From Polycyclovorans sp002706265 (GTDB lineage Bacteria; Pseudomonadota; Gammaproteobacteria; Nevskiales; Nevskiaceae): a DNA stretch of 64,000 nt. Below, in pieces: positions 25,633 through 33,516 of the stretch. The stretch covers positions 1 through 64,000 of the forward strand of contig CAXBBM010000015.1 in the NCBI GenBank assembly GCA_963973915.1. Reading direction: 5' to 3'. The number at the start of each line of letters is the position of its first letter. Position 1 is the stretch's first letter. The translations under genes and the position numbers were made by a program. The notes beneath the pieces are model-generated. The model worked only from the letters and a program-made list of their open reading frames with translations. It did no database searches and had not been told where the DNA came from.

Positions 25633-26271
25633 GTGGCAACGCACTACGACGACGAAGCGCAGGTCGACGCAATCAAAAGCTGGTGGAAGGAAAACTGGCT
25701 GGCGCTGGCGGGCGGGCTGGGCCTGGGCCTGGGTGCGATCTTCGGCTGGCAGGCCTATCAGCAGGCCGGTGACAGCCGTGCCGAGCGGGCCTCGCAGATG
25801 TATTCCGACCTGCGCAACGCCCAGGCCGATGCCCGCTCCGAGGCCGTCGCCGAGATTCGCCAAACGCTGGTCAACGATCTCGCCAAGACGCCGTACGCGT
25901 CATTGGCGCAGTTGCATTGGGCGGCGCAACTGGTCAAGGAAGAGCGCCCCGACGAAGCCCGCACCGCACTCGACTGGGTCGTGCAGAACAGCGGTGATGA
26001 TGGCCTGAAAGCCTTGGCCCGCCTGCGGCTGGCGCGGGTGGATCTGCAAGCCGGCAATGTCGACGCCGCGCTGGCCGCGCTCAGCCCGGTCCCCAACGGC
26101 TTCGAGGGCCTGTACCTGGAACTCCGCGGCGATGCCTTGCTGCAAAAGGGCGACCGCGGCAATGCGCGCAGCGCCTACGACGAGGCACTGGCTGCAGTGG
26201 CACTCAACGCCCCATACCGTGGCGAACTGCAACGTAAACGTGACGATCTGAACGAGGCGTCCAGCTCATGA
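25633..26271 (+). CDS. yfgM: YfgM family periplasmic TPR protein
   Basis: 212 residues with a GTG start and AAGGAT just upstream. A short cytoplasmic N-terminus (DDEAQVDAIKSWWKENWLAL), one membrane helix (about residues 22-42), then a periplasmic TPR-like domain rich in Ala and Leu. YfgM is an inner-membrane partner of PpiD and the Sec translocon in Escherichia coli, with a role in periplasmic chaperone traffic. It overlaps bamB by four bases. Confidence 0.9.
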   Translation: MATHYDDEAQVDAIKSWWKENWLALAGGLGLGLGAIFGWQAYQQAGDSRAERASQMYSDLRNAQADARSEAVAEIRQTLVNDLAKTPYASLAQLHWAAQLVKEERPDEARTALDWVVQNSGDDGLKALARLRLARVDLQAGNVDAALAALSPVPNGFEGLYLELRGDALLQKGDRGNARSAYDEALAAVALNAPYRGELQRKRDDLNEASSS

Positions 26272-27401
26272 ATTGGAAGTTAGCGTGGTCTCTGCCGCTG
26301 GTCATCACCCTCGCGGCCTGCACCAGCAAGGGCAAGGTGCGCGAGCCGACGCCGCTGCAACCCCTGGCCGAATCTCAGACCTCGTCGTCGACGCTGTGGT
26401 CACGCCACACCTGGTTGGGGCGTGATTATTCGCAGTTGCAGGTCGCCGCCGAGCGTGATGCCGTGTTCGTCTCGGACCGGCACGGTGAGGTTCTGGCCCT
26501 GGACCCCGAGACCGGCGACCGCATCTGGCGCACCGCGCTGGACGTTCGCGCCAGCGCTGGCCCGGGCGTGCTCGACGCGCTGGTGGTGGTGGGCACGCTG
26601 GATGGCGAAGTCATCGCCCTGTCGCGGGCCGACGGTGTTGAGCGCTGGCGCAAGAGCGTCAACAGTGAAGTCATGGCCGTGCCGGTGGGTGCCGGACAGC
26701 TGCTGGTGGTCCGCACCGTGGATGGCCGCACCTATGGCCTGAACGCCGACACCGGCGAAGAGCTCTGGCAGTTTGAACGCACCGTGCCCAACCTCACCCT
26801 GCGTGGCTTGTCGGAGCCCACCCTGCTGGGCGGTCGCGTGTTTGTCGGGCTTGACAGCGGGCGCATGGCCAGCCTCGAAGGTCTGACCGGACGGGTGCTC
26901 TGGGAGCAACTGATTTCTGCCCCCGCAGGTCGCACCGAACTGGAGCGCATCGCCGACATCGACGCCCCCATTGCGGCGTCGGCCCGCGAGTTGTTCGTGG
27001 CCAGCGCCGGCGGTGAGGTGGTCGCCGTTGACGGCGACACCGGACAGGTTCTCTGGCGGCGCCCGGTGCGCACCACGGCCAGCATGGCGGTGGTGGGCGA
27101 GCGCTTGATCGTGAGCGACAGCAGCGGCGTGGTCTGGGGGCTGGACACCCGCACCGGCAGCGCCGACTGGAAGCAGGAAGGCCTGCAGTATCGCCGCACC
27201 ACGGCACCCACGGTTCAGGGAAATTATGTGGTGGTCGGCGACATGAAGGGCTATCTGCACTGGATCGACCCCGCGACCGGCGCATTTGTGGGCCGCAGCC
27301 GCTTCGGCCGCTCGGGCTTTCAGGGGGCGTTCGCCACCCTCGACGATCAGCTGGTGGTCCAGCGCGGTGATGGCCGGGTTGGTGTGCTGCAGGTTCAGTA
27401 A
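26268..27401 (+). CDS. bamB: Outer membrane assembly lipoprotein BamB
   Basis: 377 residues. Lipoprotein signal with lipobox LAACTSKG. The mature protein is an eight-bladed PQQ-type beta propeller, seen in repeated motifs such as LDPETGDRIWRTALD, LNADTGEELWQFERT, VDGDTGQVLWRRPVR and LDTRTGSADWKQEG. BamB is a subunit of the BAM complex that inserts outer-membrane proteins. der follows after a 177-bp structured gap. Confidence 0.95.
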   Translation: MNWKLAWSLPLVITLAACTSKGKVREPTPLQPLAESQTSSSTLWSRHTWLGRDYSQLQVAAERDAVFVSDRHGEVLALDPETGDRIWRTALDVRASAGPGVLDALVVVGTLDGEVIALSRADGVERWRKSVNSEVMAVPVGAGQLLVVRTVDGRTYGLNADTGEELWQFERTVPNLTLRGLSEPTLLGGRVFVGLDSGRMASLEGLTGRVLWEQLISAPAGRTELERIADIDAPIAASARELFVASAGGEVVAVDGDTGQVLWRRPVRTTASMAVVGERLIVSDSSGVVWGLDTRTGSADWKQEGLQYRRTTAPTVQGNYVVVGDMKGYLHWIDPATGAFVGRSRFGRSGFQGAFATLDDQLVVQRGDGRVGVLQVQ

Positions 27402-27578
27402 CTCCATGGCCCCGCATGCTTCGGGGGCCGGATTGTCTTATCGGCCGTGCGGGTGCGCACTGCGCAACCACGGCCGCGCTTCGAGTCTTGATACGGCACA
27501 CGGCAAGTCCTGTTCAGGACAGGCTGATCACCGCTGGCTGAGATCAACCCTGTCATTTTTTCTGGTGCCGTGCCTCTC
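27402..27578 (+). promoter_or_regulatory. Structured gap between bamB and der
   Basis: Three inverted repeats lie here. GGCCCC and GGGGCC form a hairpin near 27408-27429. CGGCCGTG (27442-27449) pairs with CACGGCCG (27469-27476) around a loop that itself contains GTGCGCA/TGCGCAA. GTCCTGTTCAGGAC (27507-27520) is a 6-bp palindrome with a 2-base centre. None has a T run, so they are not typical terminators. They could be a leader structure or operator for der. Confidence 0.4.
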
Positions 27579-29045
27579 ATGACCGACGTTCCGTCGTCCC
27601 CGGTCGAATCCGAACTCGCGTTTCGCGAGGTGGTTCCGGCTTCCCGCCTGCCCTGTGTGGTGCTTGTCGGGCGCCCCAACGTGGGCAAATCCACCTTGTT
27701 CAACCGCCTGACCGGCACCCGCGCCGCCCTGGTGGCCGACTTCGCCGGCCTGACCCGTGACCGCCAATACGGCACCGGCCGCTTTGAAGACAAGGCATTT
27801 GTCGTGGTCGACACCGGCGGGCTGATGCCGGAATCCAAAGACCCGCTGGCCGCCCTTGCCGAAGCCCAGGCGCAGCTCGCGCTCAGCGAGGCCGACACGG
27901 TGCTGTTCATGGTCGACAGCCGTGCCGGGCGGCATCCCAGCGACGAGGCCATTGCGCGGCAGCTGCGCAAGTGCGGCAAGCCGGTGGTGATGGTTGTCAA
28001 CAAGAGCGAAGGGCAGGCGCCCAGCGTGGCGGGCACCGATTTTTTCACCCTCGGCATGGGCGAGCCCTGGTCGGTTTCCGCGCAACAGGGCGACGGCGTC
28101 ACCAAATTGATGCGTCACGTGCTGGCCGATGCGCCGACCTCGCCTGAAGCCAGCGACCTGCCCGAAGATGGGCGCATTCGTGTGGCCATCGTCGGGCGTC
28201 CGAATGTGGGCAAATCGACGCTGATCAACCGCTTGCTCGGCGAAGAGCGCGTGGTGGCAGCCGACCAGCCGGGCACCACGCGCGACGCCATCGAAGTGCC
28301 GTTTGAAAGCGAGGGGCGGGTGTTCACCCTCATCGATACGGCGGGTGTTCGCCGGCGCGCGCGCGTCAGCGAAACCATCGAGAAATTTTCCATCGTCAAA
28401 ACGCTGGAAGCCATCGAGAACGCCCATGTGGTGATCGCAGTGGTCGACGCGCATTCCGACATCGGCGAGCAGGATGCACGGTTGATCGGCCTCATCGCCC
28501 AGCGCGGACGCGCCATCGTGCTGGCGGTCAACAAGTGGGACGGGCTGGCGCAGGACGAGCGCGAGCAGGTGCGTTACCAGTCCGAGCTCAAGCTGCCGTT
28601 TCTCGACTATGCGCCGCTGCATTTCATCTCGGCCCGTCACGGCTCCGGCGTCGGCGTGTTGATGCGCGACGTTATCGATGCGGCCGATGCCACCCTTCGT
28701 GACCTGCCCACGCCCGCGCTCAACCGAGAACTTGAAGCGGCCGTGGCCAAGCATGCGCCGCCCGCCGTGGTGGGCCGTCGCATCAAGCTGCGGTACGCGC
28801 ACCAGGGCGGCCGCAACCCGATCCGCATCATCGTGCACGGCAACCAGACCGAACGTCTGCCACTTTCGTACAAGCGCTACCTCGCCAATCACTTTCGGGA
28901 TGCGCTTGCACTCAAGGGCGTGCCGCTGATCCTGGAATTCAAGACCGGCGACAACCCCTACAAGCACAAGAAGAACGAACTCACCGGGCGCCAGATCAAG
29001 AAGAAAAAGCGGCTGATCGAGCGGGCAAAGCGAGGACGGCGGTAG
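27579..29045 (+). CDS. der: Ribosome assembly GTPase Der (EngA)
   Basis: 488 residues from ATG 27579; an in-frame GTG at 27570 would add three. It has two tandem GTPase domains, each with a P-loop GRPNVGKST, the DTGG and DTAG switch motifs, NKSE and NKWD, plus a C-terminal KH-like domain and a Lys/Arg-rich tail. Der helps mature the 50S ribosomal subunit. The first P-loop lies about 30 residues in, where most Der proteins start almost immediately, so this one has an N-terminal extension of about 22 residues or starts later. Confidence 0.96.
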   Translation: MTDVPSSPVESELAFREVVPASRLPCVVLVGRPNVGKSTLFNRLTGTRAALVADFAGLTRDRQYGTGRFEDKAFVVVDTGGLMPESKDPLAALAEAQAQLALSEADTVLFMVDSRAGRHPSDEAIARQLRKCGKPVVMVVNKSEGQAPSVAGTDFFTLGMGEPWSVSAQQGDGVTKLMRHVLADAPTSPEASDLPEDGRIRVAIVGRPNVGKSTLINRLLGEERVVAADQPGTTRDAIEVPFESEGRVFTLIDTAGVRRRARVSETIEKFSIVKTLEAIENAHVVIAVVDAHSDIGEQDARLIGLIAQRGRAIVLAVNKWDGLAQDEREQVRYQSELKLPFLDYAPLHFISARHGSGVGVLMRDVIDAADATLRDLPTPALNRELEAAVAKHAPPAVVGRRIKLRYAHQGGRNPIRIIVHGNQTERLPLSYKRYLANHFRDALALKGVPLILEFKTGDNPYKHKKNELTGRQIKKKKRLIERAKRGRR

Positions 29046-29289
29046 CCTGCCGGGCAGCCACACCCTTCGGGCCCGCCGAACAGCCGTCCTGAGTCGCCTC
29101 GATCACCACGGGCCGGAGGCGCGCAAACGCTGCTCAAGGTCGTCAAGGCCGACCCATGCGCGCAGGTGGGTCCAGGGGCGGGCGCGACCATAATCAGATC
29201 ATGTTCAGTATGAGGGCGTATCGTGCCCACGCCTTCCGATGCCGTTTCGGGAGCTTGGGTAGCACGACAAACACTATGTGGAGCGCACT

Positions 29290-29511
29290 ATGATTATTCG
29301 TAACTTGCTGATTACGCTTGTTTTGAGCTTGGGGCTGGGCGTTGCGGCGTGCCAGAAGTCGGAAGAATCGACGATGGACAAAGCAACCGACGCGGTGGGT
29401 GATGCCACCAACACCCGTGACAACGAAAAACTGAAGGATGCCGGTGAAGACGCCGCAGACGCGATGGAAAATGCCGGCGAGGCGGTTGAAGACGCCGCCG
29501 ACGGGAAGTAA
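29290..29511 (+). CDS. Small lipoprotein, Asp/Ala-rich
   Basis: 73 residues from ATG 29290; an in-frame GTG at 29278 would add four residues before the signal peptide. The signal ends in GVAAC, a good lipobox, so Cys is probably lipidated. The mature 54 residues are highly charged and repeat an amphipathic pattern (DKATDAVGDATN, EDAADAMENAGEAVEDAADG), suggesting a short coiled coil or helical bundle. No family assigned with confidence; such small proteins resemble entericidin-like or YtxH-like lipoproteins only loosely. It stands alone and is followed by a strong terminator. The 244-bp gap after der holds no other convincing gene. Confidence 0.65.
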   Translation: MIIRNLLITLVLSLGLGVAACQKSEESTMDKATDAVGDATNTRDNEKLKDAGEDAADAMENAGEAVEDAADGK

Positions 29512-29538
29512 CCGCCCGGTCGCATCCGCGTTATCTAG

Positions 29539-29563
29539 AACCCGGGCCATGCCCGGGTTTTTT
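29539..29563 (+). terminator. Rho-independent terminator after the small lipoprotein gene
   Basis: A perfect 9-bp stem (AACCCGGGC with GCCCGGGTT), a 3-base loop and a T6 run. Confidence 0.9.
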
Positions 29564-29864
29564 GCTGAGCCTGCAGATTGACGCGCCAGCCCTCGAAGCG
29601 GCAGGTCGATATCAAGAAACGCGACCGCGACGCCTGAAAGCCGTGCGGGTCGCACGCCGCCCCTCTCACTGAACGCCGCGGGACTGTGGCTGGCCTTGAA
29701 TCAGCCCTGCCGTTTTGGCAGCGCGGCACAGCCCGCTCAGCCCGAACCACGCGCGGTGACGCTTGCCGAAGACGCGCGCAAGTTGACGGGCGTTGGCCGC
29801 AACATCCTTCAGGGGATGGCGCGTGGCGCGGGCGTCTACGACGTCACCCGCACCGGGACACGGT
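29564..29864. other. 300-bp gap with no confident gene
   Basis: Both strands carry open frames here. The forward one contains a protein-like stretch (VTLAEDARKLTGVGRNILQG, about 29757-29816) but has no good start site and runs antisense into the end of the acyl-CoA dehydrogenase gene. A decayed gene fragment is possible; I do not call a gene. Confidence 0.5.
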
Positions 29865-31022
29865 TCAGCCCGTCTCGCCAAACAGCTCCCGGCCAATCAG
29901 CATGCGCCGAATCTCTGAGGTGCCGGCGCCAATTTCGTACAGCTTGGCGTCGCGCCAGATACGGCCGGTGGCGTAGTCGTTGATGTAGCCGTTGCCGCCC
30001 AGAGCCTGTATCGCCTGGCCGGCCATCCAGGTGGCTTTCTCGGCGGAGTAGAGGATGGCGCCAGCCGCATCCTTGCGGGTGGTCTCTCCGCGATCACAGG
30101 CTTTGGCCACGGCGTAGACGTAGGCGCGGCACACCGACAGGCCCACGTACATGTCAGCGAGCTTGCCCTGCATGAGCTGGAATTCGCCAATGGCCTGGCC
30201 GAACTGCTTGCGCTCGTGCATGTAGGGCGTGACCACGTCGAGACAGGCCTGCATCAGGCCCAGCGGGCCACCCGAGAGCACGACGCGCTCGTAGTCGAGG
30301 CCCGACATCAGCACGTTGACGCCGCGCCCCACGGTGCCCAGCACGTTTTCTTCGGGCACTTCGCAGTCCTGAAACACCAGTTCGCAGGTGTTGGAGCCGC
30401 GCATGCCCAGTTTGTCGAGCTTCTGCGCGGTGGAAAAACCGGGGAAGCCCTTCTCGATGATGAAGGCGGTGATGCCGCGCGGCCCGGCGTCGGGATCGGT
30501 CTTGGCGTAGACCACCAGGGTGTCGGCGTCGGGGCCGTTGGTGATCCACATCTTGTTGCCGTTGAGCACGTAGCGGTCGCCTTTTTTGTCGGCACGCAGT
30601 TTCATGCTGACCACGTCAGACCCGGCGCCGGGCTCGCTCATGGCCAGTGCGCCCACGTGTTCGCCACTGATCAGCTTCGGCAGGTATCGGGTCTTCTGGG
30701 CGGCGTTGCCGTTCTTGTCGAGCTGGTTGACGCAGAGGTTGGAATGCGCGCCGTAAGACAGGCCAAGGCTGCCCGAGGCACGCGACACTTCTTCCATGAT
30801 CACCGTGTGCGCCAGATAGCCCATGTCGAGGCCGCCATATTCCGTGCCGGCCGTGACGCCCAGCACGCCCAACTCACCGAGCTTCTGCCACAGGCTGCGC
30901 GGGTGGGCATTGTCGCGATCAATCTGTTCGGCGACGGGGGCGATTTCGCGTTGGCAGAAGTCACGCGTGGCATCGCGCAGGCTGTCGAGATCGGTGCCCA
31001 GGTCAAGGTTCAGCAGTTTCAT
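29865..31022 (-). CDS. ivd: Isovaleryl-CoA dehydrogenase
   Basis: 385 residues from the ATG at 31022; a longer frame upstream is inside the neighbouring gene region. An FAD-dependent acyl-CoA dehydrogenase of leucine breakdown that oxidises isovaleryl-CoA to 3-methylcrotonyl-CoA. The family fingerprint is the catalytic Glu245 in LDYERVVLSGGPLGLM, the position specific to isovaleryl-CoA dehydrogenases, while the usual C-terminal catalytic site reads YEIGAGTSEIRR without Glu. Other motifs are AMSEPGAGSDVVSM and KMWITNG. The rest of the leucine pathway (liuB, C, D) is not next to it. Confidence 0.92.
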   Translation of the reverse strand: MKLLNLDLGTDLDSLRDATRDFCQREIAPVAEQIDRDNAHPRSLWQKLGELGVLGVTAGTEYGGLDMGYLAHTVIMEEVSRASGSLGLSYGAHSNLCVNQLDKNGNAAQKTRYLPKLISGEHVGALAMSEPGAGSDVVSMKLRADKKGDRYVLNGNKMWITNGPDADTLVVYAKTDPDAGPRGITAFIIEKGFPGFSTAQKLDKLGMRGSNTCELVFQDCEVPEENVLGTVGRGVNVLMSGLDYERVVLSGGPLGLMQACLDVVTPYMHERKQFGQAIGEFQLMQGKLADMYVGLSVCRAYVYAVAKACDRGETTRKDAAGAILYSAEKATWMAGQAIQALGGNGYINDYATGRIWRDAKLYEIGAGTSEIRRMLIGRELFGETG

Positions 31023-31042
31023 AAGCGTTCTTGAAGTCTCGT

Positions 31043-32398
31043 TCAGGCCGCAATACGGCCTTCGTGGCGGAGTTTGTTGAGGTGCATGCGTATGTTCATT
31101 GCGGCCAGCGGTTCCAGCCGCGGATCCAGGCCGGCATAGAGTTGCGGCAGGATTTCGCCGACGCTCTGGCCCAGTTGGCTCAGTCGCAGAATGTCGGCCT
31201 CGCGCTGCTTGCGGTGAGCCAGCGTGGCGGCGATTCGGTAGGTGCCGCCCATGGCCATGCCGTGCGACGGCAGAATGACGGCGGGGTCGAGGTCGATCAC
31301 CCGCTGCATGGAGGCGAAGTAGTCGGCCATGTTGCCGCCGTCTTCGGGAATCACCACCGTGCCGATGCCCTGGATCAGGTCGCCCACAAGGCACCATTGA
31401 CGGCTCTCGGGCATCAGGGCCAATTGGCCGGGATCGTGGCCCGGCACTTCGAGCACCTTCACCTCTTCGCCCTGCCAGCGGCAGATGACGTCGCCTTCGC
31501 GGTACTCGTGTATCTCGATGTCGGCAAAGGCGGCCGGGTGCCGGTCACGAATGCGTTTGCGGGTTTCAATGCTCATGCCCACGGTGGCACCGAGGCGCAT
31601 GGCCACGGTGTCGGCGCGCTCCCAATGGTCGGCGTGATGGTGGGTGATGAACACTTCATGCACGCCAATCTCGGCCGCGCGCGCCACCAGCAATTCAAGG
31701 TCTTCATCACTGGCCGGAGACGGGTCAACCAGAATCCGGTGACTCTGCATGTCGCCCAGCAGGAACGCGTTGGTGTGCTGCGCCGGCGGCAGCGTGTGCG
31801 AGCGCACCGGCAGAATCCGCACGCCCGCCAGTGGTTCGATCAGCCGCTGGCCGCCTTCGTTGCGGTCGACCCCATCCAGGCCGAGAATGGTCGTGGCCGC
31901 CAGGGACGTGGCCAGCGCGCGCAGCGTGGCGCGGGTGGGCGGGGCGACCAGCAGGCGGCCCTGCTCGTAGCGGCGGACCAGCTCAGTGGGCGGCGTCCAG
32001 AAGGCATCGGAGGCTTCGCGCACGTCAACGGTCAGCGTCGGGCGACTGCGCAACACCAGCTTGAAGAAATGGGTATTGAAACGGCGTTCGGCAATGGGTG
32101 GGGTGAGCGCGGTGCCCAGGTCCAGCAGTTCGAGAATGTCGCCGCTGTCGGCCAGGGCGTCGAGATGGATGCCCAATTCCTCGTCGCACTCCCGCGCCAG
32201 CGCCCGCAGCAGCCGCGGCGCGACCTCGGGCATGCGGCGTTCCAAGGCCGCGGGCGGGGTCTGCTCGTCTTCGGCATCGACTTTGCCACCCGGAAAGGCG
32301 AAATAGCCGCCAAATGCCGGCATCTCGGGTTGGCGATGGGTCATCAGCAGGGCGCCGTCGTGAATCAGCGCCACCGTTACGGCGTCCACAATCTTCAT
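31043..32398 (-). CDS. NUDIX hydrolase fused to a metallo-beta-lactamase-fold hydrolase
   Basis: 451 residues from the ATG at 32398. Residues about 1-190 form a NUDIX domain: FPGGKVD is followed by a stretched insert and then RECDEELGI, matching the REUxEExGU part of the box. Residues about 195-451 are a metallo-beta-lactamase fold with the metal motif THHHADHW and later histidines in GHDPGQ and LPSHGM, plus a C-terminal winged-helix-like tail as in LACTB2/RNase-Z-like enzymes. Substrate unknown; nucleotide-CoA or RNA cleavage are both plausible. It ends 20 bp upstream of ivd on the same strand, so a role in acyl-CoA housekeeping is possible. Divergent from rdgC. Confidence 0.85.
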   Translation of the reverse strand: MKIVDAVTVALIHDGALLMTHRQPEMPAFGGYFAFPGGKVDAEDEQTPPAALERRMPEVAPRLLRALARECDEELGIHLDALADSGDILELLDLGTALTPPIAERRFNTHFFKLVLRSRPTLTVDVREASDAFWTPPTELVRRYEQGRLLVAPPTRATLRALATSLAATTILGLDGVDRNEGGQRLIEPLAGVRILPVRSHTLPPAQHTNAFLLGDMQSHRILVDPSPASDEDLELLVARAAEIGVHEVFITHHHADHWERADTVAMRLGATVGMSIETRKRIRDRHPAAFADIEIHEYREGDVICRWQGEEVKVLEVPGHDPGQLALMPESRQWCLVGDLIQGIGTVVIPEDGGNMADYFASMQRVIDLDPAVILPSHGMAMGGTYRIAATLAHRKQREADILRLSQLGQSVGEILPQLYAGLDPRLEPLAAMNIRMHLNKLRHEGRIAA

Positions 32399-32479
32399 GC
32401 TTCGATCATATCGCAGCGGCGCATGGCGCCGTCTTGTTTGGGTACCATCGCCGCCCTTCTCTCGTCGCCGGATTGCCCC

Positions 32480-33367
32480 ATGTGGTTCAAGCAGCTTTGC
32501 GTGTTTCAACTGGATGCCGACTGGACCCTGCCCCCCGCCGCGCTCGAAACCCTGTTGGCGCAGCGGCCGCTGGTCCCGTGCCCGGCGTCGGCCCCCGAGA
32601 TCACCGGCTGGGTGCCGCCGGCCGATGACGGCGTGCTGGTGCAGTCACTGGGCAAACACCTGTTGATTGCGCTGGGCTGGGAGACCCGCCTGCTGCCCAG
32701 CGGCGTGGTCAACGATGCAGCGGCCGACAAGGCCGCAGCCTTCGAGCAGCAGCGCGGCTTCAAACCGGGCCGCAAGCTGATGAAAGAGATCAAGGAACAG
32801 GTCGCCGCCGAGCTGCTGCCACGCGCCTTCACCCGTCGTACGGCCTTGCGCGCCTGGATCGACCCCGAAGCCAAGCGCATCGTCGTTGACACCGGCACGG
32901 CCAGCAAGGCCGAAGTGCTCATCGAGCACCTGCGTGACGCGCTGGGCACCTTGCCGGTGGTGCCCTGGTCGGTCGACAACTCGCCGGCGGTGACCATGAC
33001 CGGCTGGTTGACCGCCGGTCAGGCTCCGGGGTCGTTCTTCATCGACGACGCCTGCGAACTCAGCGGCTCGGACGACACCCGGTCGGTGGTGCGCTACGTG
33101 CGCCACGAGCTGCTGCCAGCGCAGCTGAAGCGCCACATCGATGAAGGCCTGCGCGCCACGCAACTGGCGCTGACCTGGGACGGACAACTGGCCTTCACCC
33201 TCACCGAGCCCTTGATCATCAAGAAGGTGAAGTTTCTGGAGGCCGACAACGAAGACGCCGACCGCGTCGACAACGCCCAGGTGGCCTTCGAGGCCGACTT
33301 TGCCTTGATGACCGGCACCCTGGGCAAGGTGCTCGACCAGTTGCATGAGGTGTTGGGTTCGCAATAG
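32480..33367 (+). CDS. rdgC: Recombination-associated protein RdgC
   Basis: 295 residues from ATG 32480 (MWFKQLCVFQL), typical of RdgC. A much longer upstream frame in phase is antisense to the NUDIX gene and rejected. Conserved segments include FKPGRKLMKEIKEQV, LLPRAFTRRTALRAWIDPE and TWDGQLAFTLTEPLIIKKVK. RdgC forms a ring around DNA and restrains RecA-dependent recombination. Divergently transcribed from the NUDIX fusion with 81 bp between starts. Confidence 0.94.
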   Translation: MWFKQLCVFQLDADWTLPPAALETLLAQRPLVPCPASAPEITGWVPPADDGVLVQSLGKHLLIALGWETRLLPSGVVNDAAADKAAAFEQQRGFKPGRKLMKEIKEQVAAELLPRAFTRRTALRAWIDPEAKRIVVDTGTASKAEVLIEHLRDALGTLPVVPWSVDNSPAVTMTGWLTAGQAPGSFFIDDACELSGSDDTRSVVRYVRHELLPAQLKRHIDEGLRATQLALTWDGQLAFTLTEPLIIKKVKFLEADNEDADRVDNAQVAFEADFALMTGTLGKVLDQLHEVLGSQ

Positions 33368-33516
33368 CCCCGACCGGCAAATGGTGCGGGGCGAGCGGCC
33401 GGGTTCGCCGCGCTTTCGTGACACTCCGATGACAGCGTATTCTTCCGGGTCTGTTCATTAATGATGCGTCCGCACCCGGTCAAGGGCAGCGGGCCGCGAC
33501 ACGGGAGCGCCGCACC

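Noticed and set aside
29100..29200. Reverse-strand stretch reading RPWTHLRAWVGLDDLEQRLR
   Set aside because: Protein-like but only about 30 codons between stops with no start codon; perhaps a remnant, not enough for a gene call.
31031..32479. Long 5' extension of the rdgC frame
   Set aside because: This part is antisense to the NUDIX fusion gene; rdgC has a family-typical start at 32480.
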